From positions 13,801,349 through 13,865,348 of the forward strand of contig LR990058.1 in assembly GCA_905147135.1 (NCBI GenBank): DNA of 64,000 nucleotides, read 5' to 3'. A program made the position numbers and the translations under genes. The stretch comes from Blastobasis lacticolella (Eukaryota > Arthropoda > Insecta > Lepidoptera > Blastobasidae). Positions within the stretch are counted from its first letter, which is position 1; every line of letters starts with the position of its first letter. The notes under the pieces are model-generated. The model saw only the letters and a program-made list of their open reading frames with translations. It ran no database searches and was not told where the DNA came from. Shown here piece after piece: positions 10,439-20,435 of the stretch.

Positions 10439-11145
10439 TTCTAGTAAGCAGATACTGCTGGGAGACTACTAGTGACATGACGGGTTAGAATTTACAGCGT
10501 TATTGAATGATCTAAGGGTTGGATTTGAATAAAACGCGTAATCCTATTAGGCGCACTTGTCCCCGACTCCCGCGCAAGTGTTCGCGCTCAATGGAGCGAT
10601 TCCGCCCCAATGTTTTGGGGCGGTTGGGACTAAGCGACGATGACACTTTGACGTGGAACAGGGGAGGGATTTTTAAATGTTTGCTGTTCTCTTTTTAAAT
10701 TCCTTACTGATTCTGATTGGTCTTTTGGCGGCAGTTGTGGCGACAGAAGAAGATATGGTGAATGGTAGATACCGCAGGCTTGCGTCTTTAGTGCAAGAAA
10801 TATATATTTATTTATTTATTCATTCTTTGTACAGTAATGTGTTACTGTTGTCATTACAGTAATGTGTTGCACAAATTAGGTTATAAATTACAGCTACAAT
10901 ATACAAATGACTTACAGCTAAAATATACTAATTAATACAATAACCCGCACTCACTGCCAAACGTTTTTTTCATAACGACATTCTTGAGGTTTACTAACGT
11001 CACTTACAATGCTCATTTTGAACACCTAGTGCAGCCATGACGAATCTTTATTGACCAACGTGCAGTATTTTATAAAATCAAGTTACAATATGGCCGTGAC
11101 GGACCGTCAATGAATCTTGACTTAGTGACAAACGATTTCAAAACT
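10439..11145. other. no gene seen; GC-rich hairpin
   Basis: A perfect 9-bp stem with a 4-base loop, 'ccgccccaa' / 'ttggggcgg', lies at 10602-10623 inside a GC-rich patch (10555-10650). A short frame at 10677-10862 begins with a signal-like hydrophobic stretch, but nothing else supports it. It ends in AT-rich repeats. Confidence 0.35.
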
Positions 11146-11290
11146 ATTTTTTTTTATGTTATCTGGCAGACAAACAGGCATGCGGGCCACCTGATGGAAA
11201 GTGGTCACCGCCGCCTATGGACATCAGCAACACCAGGGGAGTCACCAATGCGTTGCCCACCTCAAAATAATGTCTTAGTTAAAGGGTCAA
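11146..11290 (-). mobile_element. LINE-E 3'-end fragment
   Basis: LINE-E 3' ends read, minus-oriented, 'tttttatgttat', 'gacaaacaggcaagcgggcc', 'acctgatggaaagtggtcac', 'cagcaacaccaggggagtca'. The copy at 13905-14221 shows that this tail belongs to a Jockey/CR1-like non-LTR retrotransposon. This piece retains about 145 bp. Confidence 0.65.
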
Positions 11291-12432
11291 CAATTTCCGC
11301 ATAATATACCAACTTTCTTAATATTATAGTTATATGTATAACGTCTATAATAATTATTCAAGTAATGTGCCTCAACTAACCAAACTTATTGGTTTAGTTC
11401 TCCCATAGTTTTCGATCAGAGCAATTTACTACCCTCCACGATCAATCGCAGTTGGCTAATGACCACCCATGAACACTAAAACTCTACATCCGCACATTTT
11501 GACTTCGAAACTTGCCTCTCTACATTCGGCTCTACATAATATATAAACGTTAAGTGTTCCGACATAAAGCTCAAAATCGCCAAGCATCAGCAATTGGGGG
11601 ACTTTGTAATTGTTCTTGTGAACTCTACATATATGAAAGAACTCTACATCCTTACTGTCATATAATTAGGGCTCAAAATCGTTTACATTTGGCTAGAAAT
11701 GATGTAAAAAAATCACAATAGTGGTCGACTCTATCTAACAGATGGGTAGAGTATGGATAATACCACACTCTATGGGTTATGATATGAACAGGCAGCTCAA
11801 GTTTTATGAGGAATTAAAATATTATTTGTTTGCTTGACTTTAGCGAGTTCTGTCCATATGGTAGAGACGTTAGATACGGATTTTGGGATATAGAGTTCTG
11901 TAGAGTCTAATTTGGCTAGGTAACTATGACAACAAATAAAGGTCGTCACTCACTAAACTTTATTTTTATGTGAATATGTTTGTGCATTTTATACTTTATA
12001 TTCACTCTAGTTTAATTAATTAAATACATTCTGCTCTTGTTACTAAAGTGTGGGCCGTCATTGTAATATTATGTTCATAAATATATACCTGTCACTTCAT
12101 TTACCCTAAAACTTTTTCGTTTTATACCAACAATAACTTATACCTACATCAATTATGGTACCCCAAATGGACATCGTTTTTTTTCATACACTTACAGGTT
12201 CGCTAGTCAGTTTGTACTTCTGAAAAGAGGTCCCTACCGAACCAAAAGTCAAAACTACTATTCAATAGGTTATCCTAGAAGATAAAAGAGAGAACAAACA
12301 CCTAATCTCAGGATGAGTAGCACAGTAGCGTGCCGTACCTATCATTAAAGCCACATTGGAATCACGCATCACTCCATAATCCTCCATAATGGCCGACTAA
12401 ACACATGACACAGTGTAAATATTTATAATGGT
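11291..12432. other. no gene seen; degenerate short direct repeats
   Basis: Between 11469 and 11700 'actctacat' recurs several times and 'gctcaaaatcg' occurs twice about 100 bp apart, suggesting an eroded tandem repeat. The remainder is AT-rich and featureless. Confidence 0.35.
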
Positions 12433-13420
12433 GTAAGTAAGCTCCACGTCCTACGCTCCTAATCCAATATTACGAGGTTTTACTGTGAGAACTTGACGTT
12501 AATAGAACAGCGTTATTGGTCGATTTGTAAACAAATGTGTTTTTCGAATGTCGGCGGCTTTTGTTTAGCAAATTGACTCGGGACACCACTGTGTGCATTA
12601 ATGGAATCGAGACAATATCACTGTTGAAGCTCAAGTGAATGAATCGCAGATGTTATGGGCGACAGTAACCGCTTATCATCAGGTGAGCGGTAAGTAAGCT
12701 TCACGTCCTACGCTCCTAATCCAATATTACGAGGTTTTACTGTGAGAACTTGACGTTAATAGAACAGCGTTATTGGTCGATTTGTAAACAAATGTGTTTT
12801 TCAAACGTCGGCGGCTTTTGTTTGGCAAATTGACTCGGGACACCACTGTGTGCATTAATGGAATCGAGACAATATCACTGTTGAAGCTCAAGAGAATGAA
12901 TCGTAGATGTTATGGGCGACAGTAACTGCTTATCATCAGGTGAGCGGTAAGTAAGATTCACGTCCTACGCTCCTAATCCAATATTACGAGGTTTTACTGT
13001 GAGAACTTGACGTTAATAGAACAGTGTTATTGGTCGATTTGTAAAAAAATGTGTTTTTCGAATGTCGGCGGCTTTTGTTTGGCAAATTGACTCGGGACAC
13101 CACTGTGTGCATGAATGGAATCGAGACAATATCACTGTTGAAGCTCAAGTGAATGAATCGTAGATGTTATGGGCGACAGTAACCGCTTATCATCAGGTGA
13201 GCGGTAAGTAAGCTTCACGTCCTACGCTCCTAATCCAATATTATTAGGTTTTACTGTGAGAACTTGACGTTAATAGAACAGCGTTATTGATCGATTTGTA
13301 AACAAATGTTTTTTTCGACGTCGGCGGCTTTTGTTTGGGAAATTGGACTCGAGACAACATCACTGTTGAAACTTAAGTGCATGGATTGGAGATGTTATGG
13401 GTGACAGTTACCGCTTACTT
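12433..13420 (+). repeat. 257-bp tandem repeat, four units
   Basis: The string 'cacgtcctacgctcctaatc' occurs at 12445, 12702, 12959 and 13216, a constant 257-bp period. Units 1-3 are nearly identical. Unit 4 carries a deletion around its 'ccactgtgtgcat' segment and more changes. Each unit ends with 'gatgttatgggcgacagtaa' and 'catcaggtgagcgg', the end of dispersed repeat D, so the array seems to have grown from a locus holding a repeat D fragment. No coding. Confidence 0.95.
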
Positions 13421-13857
13421 GGATTTGCTGTCTGCTTTGCTCGTTTGCCACTGAGTCTAGTATATGTTATCTAATTTATATATTTTTTTCTTGGCTTCAG
13501 TCAATGCCACAGATGGGTAATGCAAAGTTGAGTTTTTCTTTTATCTTTTTTTTTTCTCTCAAACCGGTCAAACTTTTTCAGTGTGTTTTCCTTGCACTTT
13601 GACACTGGCAATAATGGTTTTCAAGCTGTTGAACGACCCGTTGCCATTTCATTAAAAAATTGATTGATTGATGGAGTCTAGTATAAAAAATATTGTAAGA
13701 TAGCATCGAATACGAAAAGCCTACATATAGATAAATAAATGAAGGACTTTTGGTATGGAATTGTAAGTATGAGGCTTCCAGTATTCCAGCTACCTTTTTG
13801 GCCGTAATTTATATTTTAAAAGAAAAATTACTATACATGTTCCGTATATTTGCCGAG
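13421..13857. other. no gene seen
   Basis: Repeat D-like edge at 13421-13460 ('tgctttgctcgtttgccact'), then a T-rich stretch and AT-rich sequence. Confidence 0.3.
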
Positions 13858-14462
13858 AGCGTCGGTGGCCGAGTGGTTAAGTGATCCGACTCGTAAGCGA
13901 GGTACAGCACAATTCCGCCATCGCACCACCCGCCGTGGGCTTGGTGCTCATCCCCACTACGTAGACCCTCTGTTGGTCACCACGCGAAGGTTTGAAAGAA
14001 CGTTTCTCGCTCGTGCGATTTGGATGTGGAATGAGCTCCTAGCCACAGTGTTTCCTTTGGACTATGACATGGGATCGTTCAAGAGGTATATTAGAGGTCT
14101 CTTTAGAGGCGGGCAACGCATTGGTGACTCCCCTGGTGTTGCTAATGTCCATAGGCGGCGGTGACCACTTTCCATCAGGTGGCCTGCATGCCTGTTTGTC
14201 TACCGGATAACATAAAAAAAAAGTTTCGATTTCCAATACAGCCCAATTACTCTTTTCTGAGTCATGTACATTTGTTGAATACTAACCAACGCTCTTACGG
14301 TGTGTTAAAACATCGTGACACCTGCACATTCAGGCAACTGATTGGTTACGAAGGTCAGATGGCTGTCGCTCCACTGTAATTACCAAATCCTGGATCATGG
14401 TCAAGGCGGACCCTAGGCCATCGTGCGCGAGAGCACAACCGAGACATTAATGCTAAGAAGAT
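13858..14462 (+). mobile_element. SINE-A copy 4, split by a LINE-E 3' end
   Basis: The tRNA-like head 'gcgtcggtggccgagtggtt' runs to 'gactcgtaagcgaggtac' (about 13904). The B box and body resume at about 14222 with 'gtttcgatttccaatacagc' and continue to 'gcacaaccgagacattaatg'. The 317 bp between are LINE-E sequence (separate entry), so the LINE inserted into the SINE just before its B box. Confidence 0.75.
13905..14221 (+). mobile_element. LINE-E (Jockey/CR1-like) C-terminus and 3' UTR
   Basis: Plus-strand translation gives RHRTTRRGLGAHPHYVDP, RFERTFLARAIWMWNELL and YDMGSFKRYIRGL. This is the characteristic C-terminal segment of Jockey/CR1-like LINE ORF2 ('RTxRxWNxLP ... FK'). A 3' UTR with 'ccatcaggtggcctgcatgc' and an A-rich end at 14212-14220 follow. 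It is a 5'-truncated insertion into SINE-A copy 4 and the most informative LINE-E copy here. It identifies the many coding-free fragments elsewhere. Confidence 0.78.
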
Positions 14463-14639
14463 TATTATTTTTATTACATGGTATATTATAATTTACCGTT
14501 CGCTTGCTCTGTCCTACACACACTTTTATTGCTGATTTTTAATTTTTAATAAATTATTTAATGATAACGATCTCCCGTATTTTTTCCTTATATACTGTAA
14601 TTTTAGATCACATATCCTGTATGAAATGAGTCGGACCTC
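14463..14639. other. no gene seen
   Basis: AT-rich spacer between SINE-A copy 4 and the RTE-like LINE, featureless. Confidence 0.3.
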
Positions 14640-15921
14640 CCTCGTAATCAAGGACTTGTGCCACCGATAACGCCTGAAGAAGTGAAAACTGCTCTTCGCG
14701 GCACGTTGTCTGTAATTGTAACTGTTATTATGTAATATGTGTAATAAATGTCTTTTCTATCTTTTTTTCTTTCAAAAACCGGAAAGCTGTCGGACCCGAT
14801 GGAGTCCCTATTGAGGCGTGGAAATTGATGGGCTCTCGTGGTGTGTGTATCCTTACCGGGAAGATACCCAACCAATGGAGGCTGAGTATAATTACTCCAC
14901 TCTACAAGCGAAAGGGCTCGGTGCGGGAGTGCACCAACTACCGCGGTATAAGGGTGATGTCTCACACCATGAAGCGCTTCGAACGCATTGTTGACACGCG
15001 GATACGACGGGAGTTTGTATGGGTTTCGGCCGGGTTGTGGGACTATGGGACCCTGTATTTGCCCTGACAACTCTCATGGAGGGATATAGATCAAAGAACA
15101 CGCCACTGCATTTCCTGTTTTTAGACATATGCAGAAGGTCTTTGACTGTGTCCGTCAGGAGATGATCTGGTGACCATTGCGGTCCGAGACGGTGCCAAGA
15201 CATTATCCGAGACATGTACCGCGATCCCGATCCAATAGTTAAGACTGTTGTTGGTGACACCAACCCGTTTCCTATTAACATTGGGGCACACCAGGGCTCT
15301 GTGCTCAGCCCACTTCTATTCAACGTGATTAGACGTATTGACAGACAGAATCCGAGACTACCATGAGGTGCCTCCGTGGCTGCTCATGTATGCTGACGAT
15401 ATCGCGATGATAGACTCGGACAAGGGGCGACTAGTCCAACGTGTGAAAAAGTGGAAGTAGTCACTTGAGAACGGCAGTGAAGATTAATGTGGCTAAGGCA
15501 GAGTACATGGCCTGCAGCAGTGCAGATCCCCTACCCGTGCGCATAGGCAAATATGAAGTCAAGCGCACAGATTAGGCCAGATAGATACCTGGGATCTGTA
15601 CTTAGCGCAACTGGGGACATCGACAGCGACGTCAAAGCCCCAATATCCGCAGCTTGGGCCGAATGGCTGGACCGATGAAAAAAAGCTGACAGGTGTCATT
15701 TGTGACCCTAAAAAGCCGATAAAGCTGAAGGGACAGGTCTCTAAGACCATCATTAGACCTGCTTTCTTATACGACGGCGAGACTTGGCCCCTACTAGAGT
15801 GACACAAGCAGGAGCTGCGCGTCACGGAAATGAAGATGATGCGGTGGATGTGTGGAATTACACTGAAAGATCGCGTGCGATATGCCCACATTCGAGGTAG
15901 CCTTGGCGTCTGTGGCATCGC
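14640..15921 (+). mobile_element. RTE-like LINE, RT domain (longest copy, dead)
   Basis: Successive blocks in shifting frames match a non-LTR reverse transcriptase. At about 14785 there is KAVGPDGVPIEAWKLMG, then NQWRLSIITPLYKRKGSV and NYRGIRVMSHTMKRFERI. Near 15130 comes an FLD palm block, then IGAHQGSVLSPLLFNVI, and at about 15389 YADDIAMID with the catalytic YADD intact. Later come DRYLGSVLSATGDID and VTEMKMMRWMCGITLKDRV. Several frameshifts and stops break it. A short foreign insert lies at 14706-14766 and the C-terminal end is cut by SINE-C at 15922. The 5' half with the endonuclease is absent. RTE-like is by recall of motif style. Confidence 0.85.
14706..14766 (+). mobile_element. tiny retroelement 3' end inserted in the LINE
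   Basis: About 60 bp ('gtgtaataaatgtcttttct' then a T/C-rich tail ending 'tttctttc') separates codons that belong together ('cgcggcacg' / 'accggaaagctgtcgg', RGT-TGKAVG). The same kind of 'aataaat...ttctttc' end occurs at 41005-41125 and 41641-41758, so this looks like an extremely short 3' truncated insertion. Confidence 0.5.
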
Positions 15922-16182
15922 AGATAAATAAATAAATAAATAAATATTCGTGTACAAATTCACACAGCGCCATCTAGCCCCAAACTAAGCAAAGCTTGTA
16001 CTATGGGTGCCAGATAACTGATTTACTACTTAAATACTTTTAAATACATACTTATTATACATATAACACCCAGACCCGTAACAGAAATTAAAATTCATCA
16101 TTTCAATTTCTGCCCGGCCGGGAATCGAACCCGGGACCTCTTGCGTGGCAGATGTTGACCACTGAACCACTCAGGTCGCCAT
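15922..16182 (-). mobile_element. SINE-C copy 1 (tRNA-headed)
   Basis: Inverted copy. An (AAAT)n tail at the left (15926-15948), a body with 'cagcgccatctagccccaaa', and at the right an inverted tRNA-like head with B box 'gggaatcgaacccggga' and A-box region 'tgaaccactcaggtcgcc'. Short 'cagat' strings flank both ends, a plausible target duplication. It interrupts the RTE-like LINE. Other copies are at 21022 (+) and 28590 (-). Confidence 0.8.
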
Positions 16183-16835
16183 ACAGATGAACTGTAAGAG
16201 TGCCGCATTCGATTTTTTTTTTTTTAAATTAAATTAATTAAATGGCCACGTCTTGCAAAATACGTGGGGAACAATGTATGTTGTTATGTACCTGTTTAAC
16301 CTTCATTAATTCAATTTCACATGTACGAGTACTTACATATAGGTATGCATAAGGCAGCAGTAACCCCACAATAAACCCACACTACATCCGCTACCACAAA
16401 GTTAGTCTCAAGTACCCCGCCCACTCAGCTTTGACTTTGCACCTGTACCAAATTCATAATAATTTGAGCAACAATTAAGCCAACCTTTGATCCCGTACAC
16501 CTTTGTGACACGCCATTGCGTCCTATTTAACTGGAGCATATAATAGAGAGTAACCTCAAAGAAAAATGTACTTACAAACAATTACGCGTACGTATGTAAG
16601 TATGGGGCACTCGGTAGGAAGCTGACTCAGTCGGTAGGGGTGGGCTGGTGGCTATCGATATCGATGAATGTTAAGAAGTTGTCGATAAAATAATTGGTTC
16701 CCTACTTGAAGCGTTAAAGGAAAGAGTGAATAGGCTGTTTCTAGACAGGTGTGTTTAATCTTCAGCCGTATCGTTGTTTATTTGTAGTCCACCGAAAATA
16801 CCAAATTAAAACGTAAAATACTTGGTTGAACACTA
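16183..16835. other. no gene seen; TATCGATA box and LINE scrap
   Basis: An exact TATCGATA lies at 16653-16660, overlapping a second TATCGAT. At 16705-16775 the plus strand reads LKERVNRLF, the end of a Jockey/CR1-like LINE ORF. A run of T at 16207-16224 may be an A-tail of an inverted element. Confidence 0.4.
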
Positions 16836-16915
16836 CCCCTGGTGTTGCTAATGTCAATAGGCAGCGGTGAGCACTTTCCATCAGGTGGTCCGTTTCTCTA
16901 CCGTATGACATAAAA
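16836..16915 (+). mobile_element. LINE-E 3'-end fragment
   Basis: 'ctggtgttgctaatgtcaat' and 'ctttccatcaggtggtccg' followed by 'gacataaaaataat' match the 3' UTR of the LINE-E copy at 13905-14221, including the A-rich end. Confidence 0.65.
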
Positions 16916-16928
16916 ATAATAACTATTA

Positions 16929-17030
16929 GGCGCTGTCCTAATTGGCAACAGTCGTACGGCCATGGTCGTGCGATGGGCGGTTTTGAGGTCTCCTATTGGT
17001 CGCACGACCGTTGCCAATTAGGACGGTGCC
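16929..17030. mobile_element. PIF/Harbinger-like MITE, about 100 bp, copy 1
   Basis: The left end 'ggcgctgtcctaattggcaa' is an imperfect inverse of the right end 'ttgccaattaggacggtgcc'. TTA flanks both ends (16926-16928 and 17031-17033). GGC/GCC termini with a 3-bp TTA duplication are the hallmarks of PIF/Harbinger elements. A related copy lies at 51272-51389. No coding. Confidence 0.6.
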
Positions 17031-17189
17031 TTACACTTCCTACCGACCTACCGACGTTTGTGCCCAACGTGAGAGACGTGTCCGCGAATCTAGTAAGCTA
17101 GAAAATAACTGAATAAATTTTAAACAAGGTACATATTAAAACTTTCCTAAAATCATGCATGAAAAACAGCCTTTCTATTATTATAAGTA

Positions 17190-17406
17190 TACTAGTGGAC
17201 CCGGCGTGACTTTGTTCGCATTACCCCTACCTTTATCCCTAATTACCCTGTTTTCTTGCTTAAAAACCTTCCCCTTAAATCACTCTATCTATTGTTGGAA
17301 ATCGCATTAAATTCCGTTGCGTAGTTTGAAAGATCTAAGCGTACATAGAAACATACATAGAGACAGACAGCGGGAAGCGACTTTGTTTTAAATACTATGT
17401 ATAGAA
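17190..17406 (-). mobile_element. Helitron-like element, copy 2 (inverted)
   Basis: Begins 'actagtggacccggcgtgac' (the inverse of the GC-rich end plus CTAGT) and ends 'tttaaatactatgtatagaa' (the inverse of the TC start). Its body matches the plus-oriented copy at 9313-9584 but lacks the minisatellite. Confidence 0.6.
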
Positions 17407-18104
17407 ATAAGCTTCGAGTCTAAGGCCTTATTAGGAAGCTCATAGTCTCTCAGCGTGCAATGAAAAGAACTTGGTTCGAAGTATCTCCATTTTATAGGAT
17501 CAGAAATAAATATATCAGACTATATCCAACAGTTTTTTGTAATGTGACTTTAGTGTAATAAGCTCTCAAAAACAACATTCTTAACTCGTAAGATGTGCTC
17601 CCTAGCAATGTTAGCGAAGCGAGTTTGACCAAAGTCTTCTGCTGGTAACCCTGAAACAGGTTCCACAGTCTTGGAAGCCGATTGGCACGCCGTTATGGTA
17701 TAATAATTATTATTATTATCGATAACTTATCGATAGTCCACGCCGTCCACACATCCCTAGCCACCGCCCGGCGGCCGGCCTTTGTGAGCCTCTCCAATAT
17801 TCGCTTTGTTACTCTGAAACGCTCCCCTTTCGCAGCCCCGTGTCGCAACTCTGCCCGTCGCTGTTTGCCTTATACTAAACACACTTGTGCTCTGTGCTTT
17901 ACATAGGATTTATCGATACCAAATATCGAGCTCGATGTTTCTCGTGGCTCCTTGCTTTGTCTTATTTGTCTTAAAGGGTTTTAAAATATGGAAGTTCTTA
18001 TTCCGAACCTAACTAGCAAGCCTACACAGCTTCAGAAAGATTGATGCTACGCTATTGGTGGGTCTGGGTTCCTCATTTGCATGAGTTTTTAAATGTCTGA
18101 TAAT
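17407..18104. other. single-copy-looking DNA with TATCGATA cluster
   Basis: No repeat family recognised. It contains three exact TATCGATA sites and a GC-rich stretch (17740-17800, 'ccgcccggcggccggcc'). The frame at 17682-17906 has no motif. See the regulatory entry. Confidence 0.4.
17717..17918. promoter_or_regulatory. cluster of three TATCGATA (DRE-like) boxes
   Basis: Exact palindromic TATCGATA occurs at 17717-17724, 17728-17735 and 17911-17918. In Drosophila this is the DNA-replication-related element bound by DREF, a core-promoter motif of housekeeping genes. No adjoining gene could be identified, so promoter activity is inference only. Confidence 0.3.
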
Positions 18105-18412
18105 ATCAGATGACCATCCCGCTCCGGCCATGTACCAATGACTGTTTTCTGAGTTATGTACATTAGTTGAATACTAACCGATGCTCTTACGGTGAGGGAA
18201 AACATCGTGATGAAACCTGCACATTCAGGCGACTGGATGTGTAACCATGATCCAATCTGGTCACGTTCCCCTTGTAGGAGGGTCATGGAGGTCAGATGGC
18301 AGTCGCTCCACTGTAATTACCTGACTTACCAAATCCTGGATCATGGTCACGGCGGACCCCGGGCCCTCGTGCGCGAGAGCACAACCGTGATAATAACGCC
18401 AAGATGATTTTT
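18105..18412 (+). mobile_element. SINE-A copy 5 (head truncated)
   Basis: Starts at 'ccgctccggccatgtacca', just after the B box, and continues intact through 'cagtcgctccactgtaatta' to 'cacaaccgtgataataacgc'. The body is well conserved. Confidence 0.8.
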
Positions 18413-18476
18413 TTTTATCAGGTGACCACTTTCCGTCAGGTGGCCTGCTTGCCTGTTTGCCGTATAACATAAAATA
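18413..18476 (+). mobile_element. LINE-E 3'-end fragment
   Basis: 'ccactttccgtcaggtggcc' to 'cgtataacataaaataaat' is the terminal 3' UTR of LINE-E. It directly abuts the end of SINE-A copy 5. Confidence 0.6.
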
Positions 18477-18944
18477 AATCTGAATAAGTCATACATTTTT
18501 TATAGCTAACTACATTTTCCGTGGAGTTTACAAACCTTGATAAGTTAATTCTAGTCGAGAGCCTGACAGCCCCCGTGCGTGATTTTCACCCATGGTAATG
18601 AAATACTGAGGTAATCGTAATAAAAGAAACAAAAATCAATGAAAGCTCGAAAAGTACGAGACTTGGAAATATCATGAGCACACGAAACATGCTCGAAATT
18701 TTCAGAATTTTGACTCCAAATGCCCGAAAAGGCATGAACACGATAAATGTAAAGGTGTGTGATAAATTAAATTAACGACTGAGTGAGCGCAGCGAGTTCG
18801 GCTTGCATTTTTTGGTATATTGATTCTTAATCCGAGTTGATTACACCGCGCGGGTGGTGTAAATATTAAAAATAATGAGCGAGCTTGCTCTATGCTCGTG
18901 AGAGCTCTGCACTTACTATTTATTTATTTATTGGAGTCATCATC
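18477..18944. other. no gene seen
   Basis: Contains 'gagtgagcgcagcgagttcg' and otherwise unremarkable AT-rich sequence. Confidence 0.3.
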
Positions 18945-19062
18945 ATCATATCAGCCAGAAGACGCCCACTGCTGGGCATAGGCCTCCCCCAGAGATCTCA
19001 GCTGGTACCTGCGATCCTTACCAGGTCGTCGGTCCACCTTGTAGGAGGCCTACCCACGCTGC
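18945..19062 (-). mobile_element. RTE-like LINE 3' end
   Basis: 'cagaagacgcccactgctgg' and 'accaggtcgtcggtccacct' are the inverse of the C-terminal coding end (QQWASSG and WTDDLV equivalents) of the RTE-like family at 6396-6612. A CAT-rich run at 18938-18950 is its (GAT)n tail. Confidence 0.65.
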
Positions 19063-19420
19063 TTATTGGAGTACCAAAAGCTATATAAAACATAATAAAC
19101 ATTATTTTATGAACCAACAAGCCAATTACAGGTCCTCGCTAGTAACAATCTCCTCGCTATTTTACTTGTATGTGTACTGGACACATACACCTTAGCGTGG
19201 CCCTTAGCACCCACGGACTCAGCAGCGTGATAGCCACCAATCGTCGCGGTTCCTGTTTGCAGTCGCCGGTTCAATACATAGGTTTTTAAAAGTAGATATT
19301 TTGTTTTAGTTGACCAAAACCAATTAAGTAGGTACCTGCTATAGGTACTGATTAATTTCGTTGGCTACGGTCATGGGGGCTCGTGGATGCTCATCATTTC
19401 ATAATGATATCAAACCTAGG
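19063..19420. other. no gene seen
   Basis: No repeat or coding signal recognised. Confidence 0.3.
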
Positions 19421-19675
19421 TAGAGCTCGTCTAATTAAAAATGACGCGCCCCACTATCGCATTAACGCACACCAGCAAGTTTAAAATATGGACGCAATAC
19501 ATATACAAATGCCGTTGTAATTGGTCATTCAGTTGCCGGTAAGATTCAAACGTCAGAGCACGCGCCGTTCATTGGCTCCCACACAGATGAAGTGTCGTTA
19601 TTAATATTTGCACTCACACATCGAAATCAACTAACTAAGTAGTGGGGCGCGTCATCTTAGACTAGACGAGCTATA
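19421..19675 (+). mobile_element. MITE-251 copy 1
   Basis: A 251-bp body (19423-19673) with TIRs of about 35 bp ('gagctcgtctaattaaaaat' onward, mirrored by 'tagactagacgagct') is flanked by TA on both sides. Sub-terminal 'gacgcgccccact' / 'agtggggcgcgtc' is perfectly inverted. TA duplication suggests a Tc1/mariner-type mobiliser. Copies 2 and 3 at 56823 and 62966 have the same 251-bp length. Confidence 0.85.
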
Positions 19676-20149
19676 CCTACTTCGCATTGCGTAGTTGGTT
19701 ATAAAGCAACAAAAACATCATCATAAAACCAACAAACGAAGGTATTTACCCGAAAAATTCACAACTAAAATGGCTGCCACAAACGAATGGGGATCAGCCA
19801 ATCCAGTTTAATCTAAGGAAACTGCGGCACAAAAACACTTTCTCCCCCTTGACCCCAAATACTTCATTTGTCCATAGCCGGGGAAACATTTTTTCCCCAA
19901 ACCAATCTGTTGGCCTTAATGAATTTACCCCGGCGACTGGTAAATTTACCCGGACCGGGGAAATTGCCGGACCCACATTTATGTAATATATCGGTGTTTA
20001 CTAATTTAGTTTTTTCTGGGGCGCGGGTTGAGTCGCATTGGGCATACTTTTTTAACCGTCGCGGCGAAATTGTTGTAAGTATGTGGGTGTAAGTATTATG
20101 TTACAATTTTATTGATTGTGTGATGTCAAAATAAATCAAGTAATAGGTC
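19676..20149. other. no gene seen; small hairpin
   Basis: 'ggggaaacattttttcccc' at 19880-19898 can fold. The surrounding 19860-19975 stretch repeats ccgg/gggaaa motifs. No gene. Confidence 0.3.
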
Positions 20150-20435
20150 TCTGTGAAGCCTGAGGAGTCAGCCTGGGTGAGTACCACCGCCTCATCTATT
20201 TCTGTAGCCAAGCAACAATGCTTGCATTGTTGTGTTTCGGTTTGAAATATAAGGTAGCCGGGGAACTTTGAAGGAGATGGCATGATGAATTTTATCTTAG
20301 TCCTCACAGTGACAACTGATCTGTGGTTCTGCATTTTTGTTGCCTGCAATCTATATGCATGAATCGTAGATGTTATGGGCTACAGTTACCACTTACCGTC
20401 CGTGCTCGTTTCTCACAAGCATAAAAAAATCCTAT
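20150..20435 (-). repeat. repeat D copy 2
   Basis: Inverted copy: 'cctgaggagtcagcctgggt', 'ataaggtagccgggga', 'ttatcttagtcctcacagtg', 'gcatttttgttgcctgcaat', 'gatgttatgggctacagtta'. Matches copy 1 at 4175-4465. Confidence 0.7.

Noticed and set aside
10677..10862. Small secreted protein (hydrophobic N-terminus)
   Set aside because: Only 61 residues, runs into an AT-rich repeat, and shows no mature-peptide features.
12433..13420. CRISPR-like array
   Set aside because: Units are 257 bp, contiguous and without unique spacers, in an animal genome.
14648..15323. 140- and 143-residue minus-strand frames
   Set aside because: Antisense to the RTE-like LINE, whose plus-strand translation carries the RT motifs.
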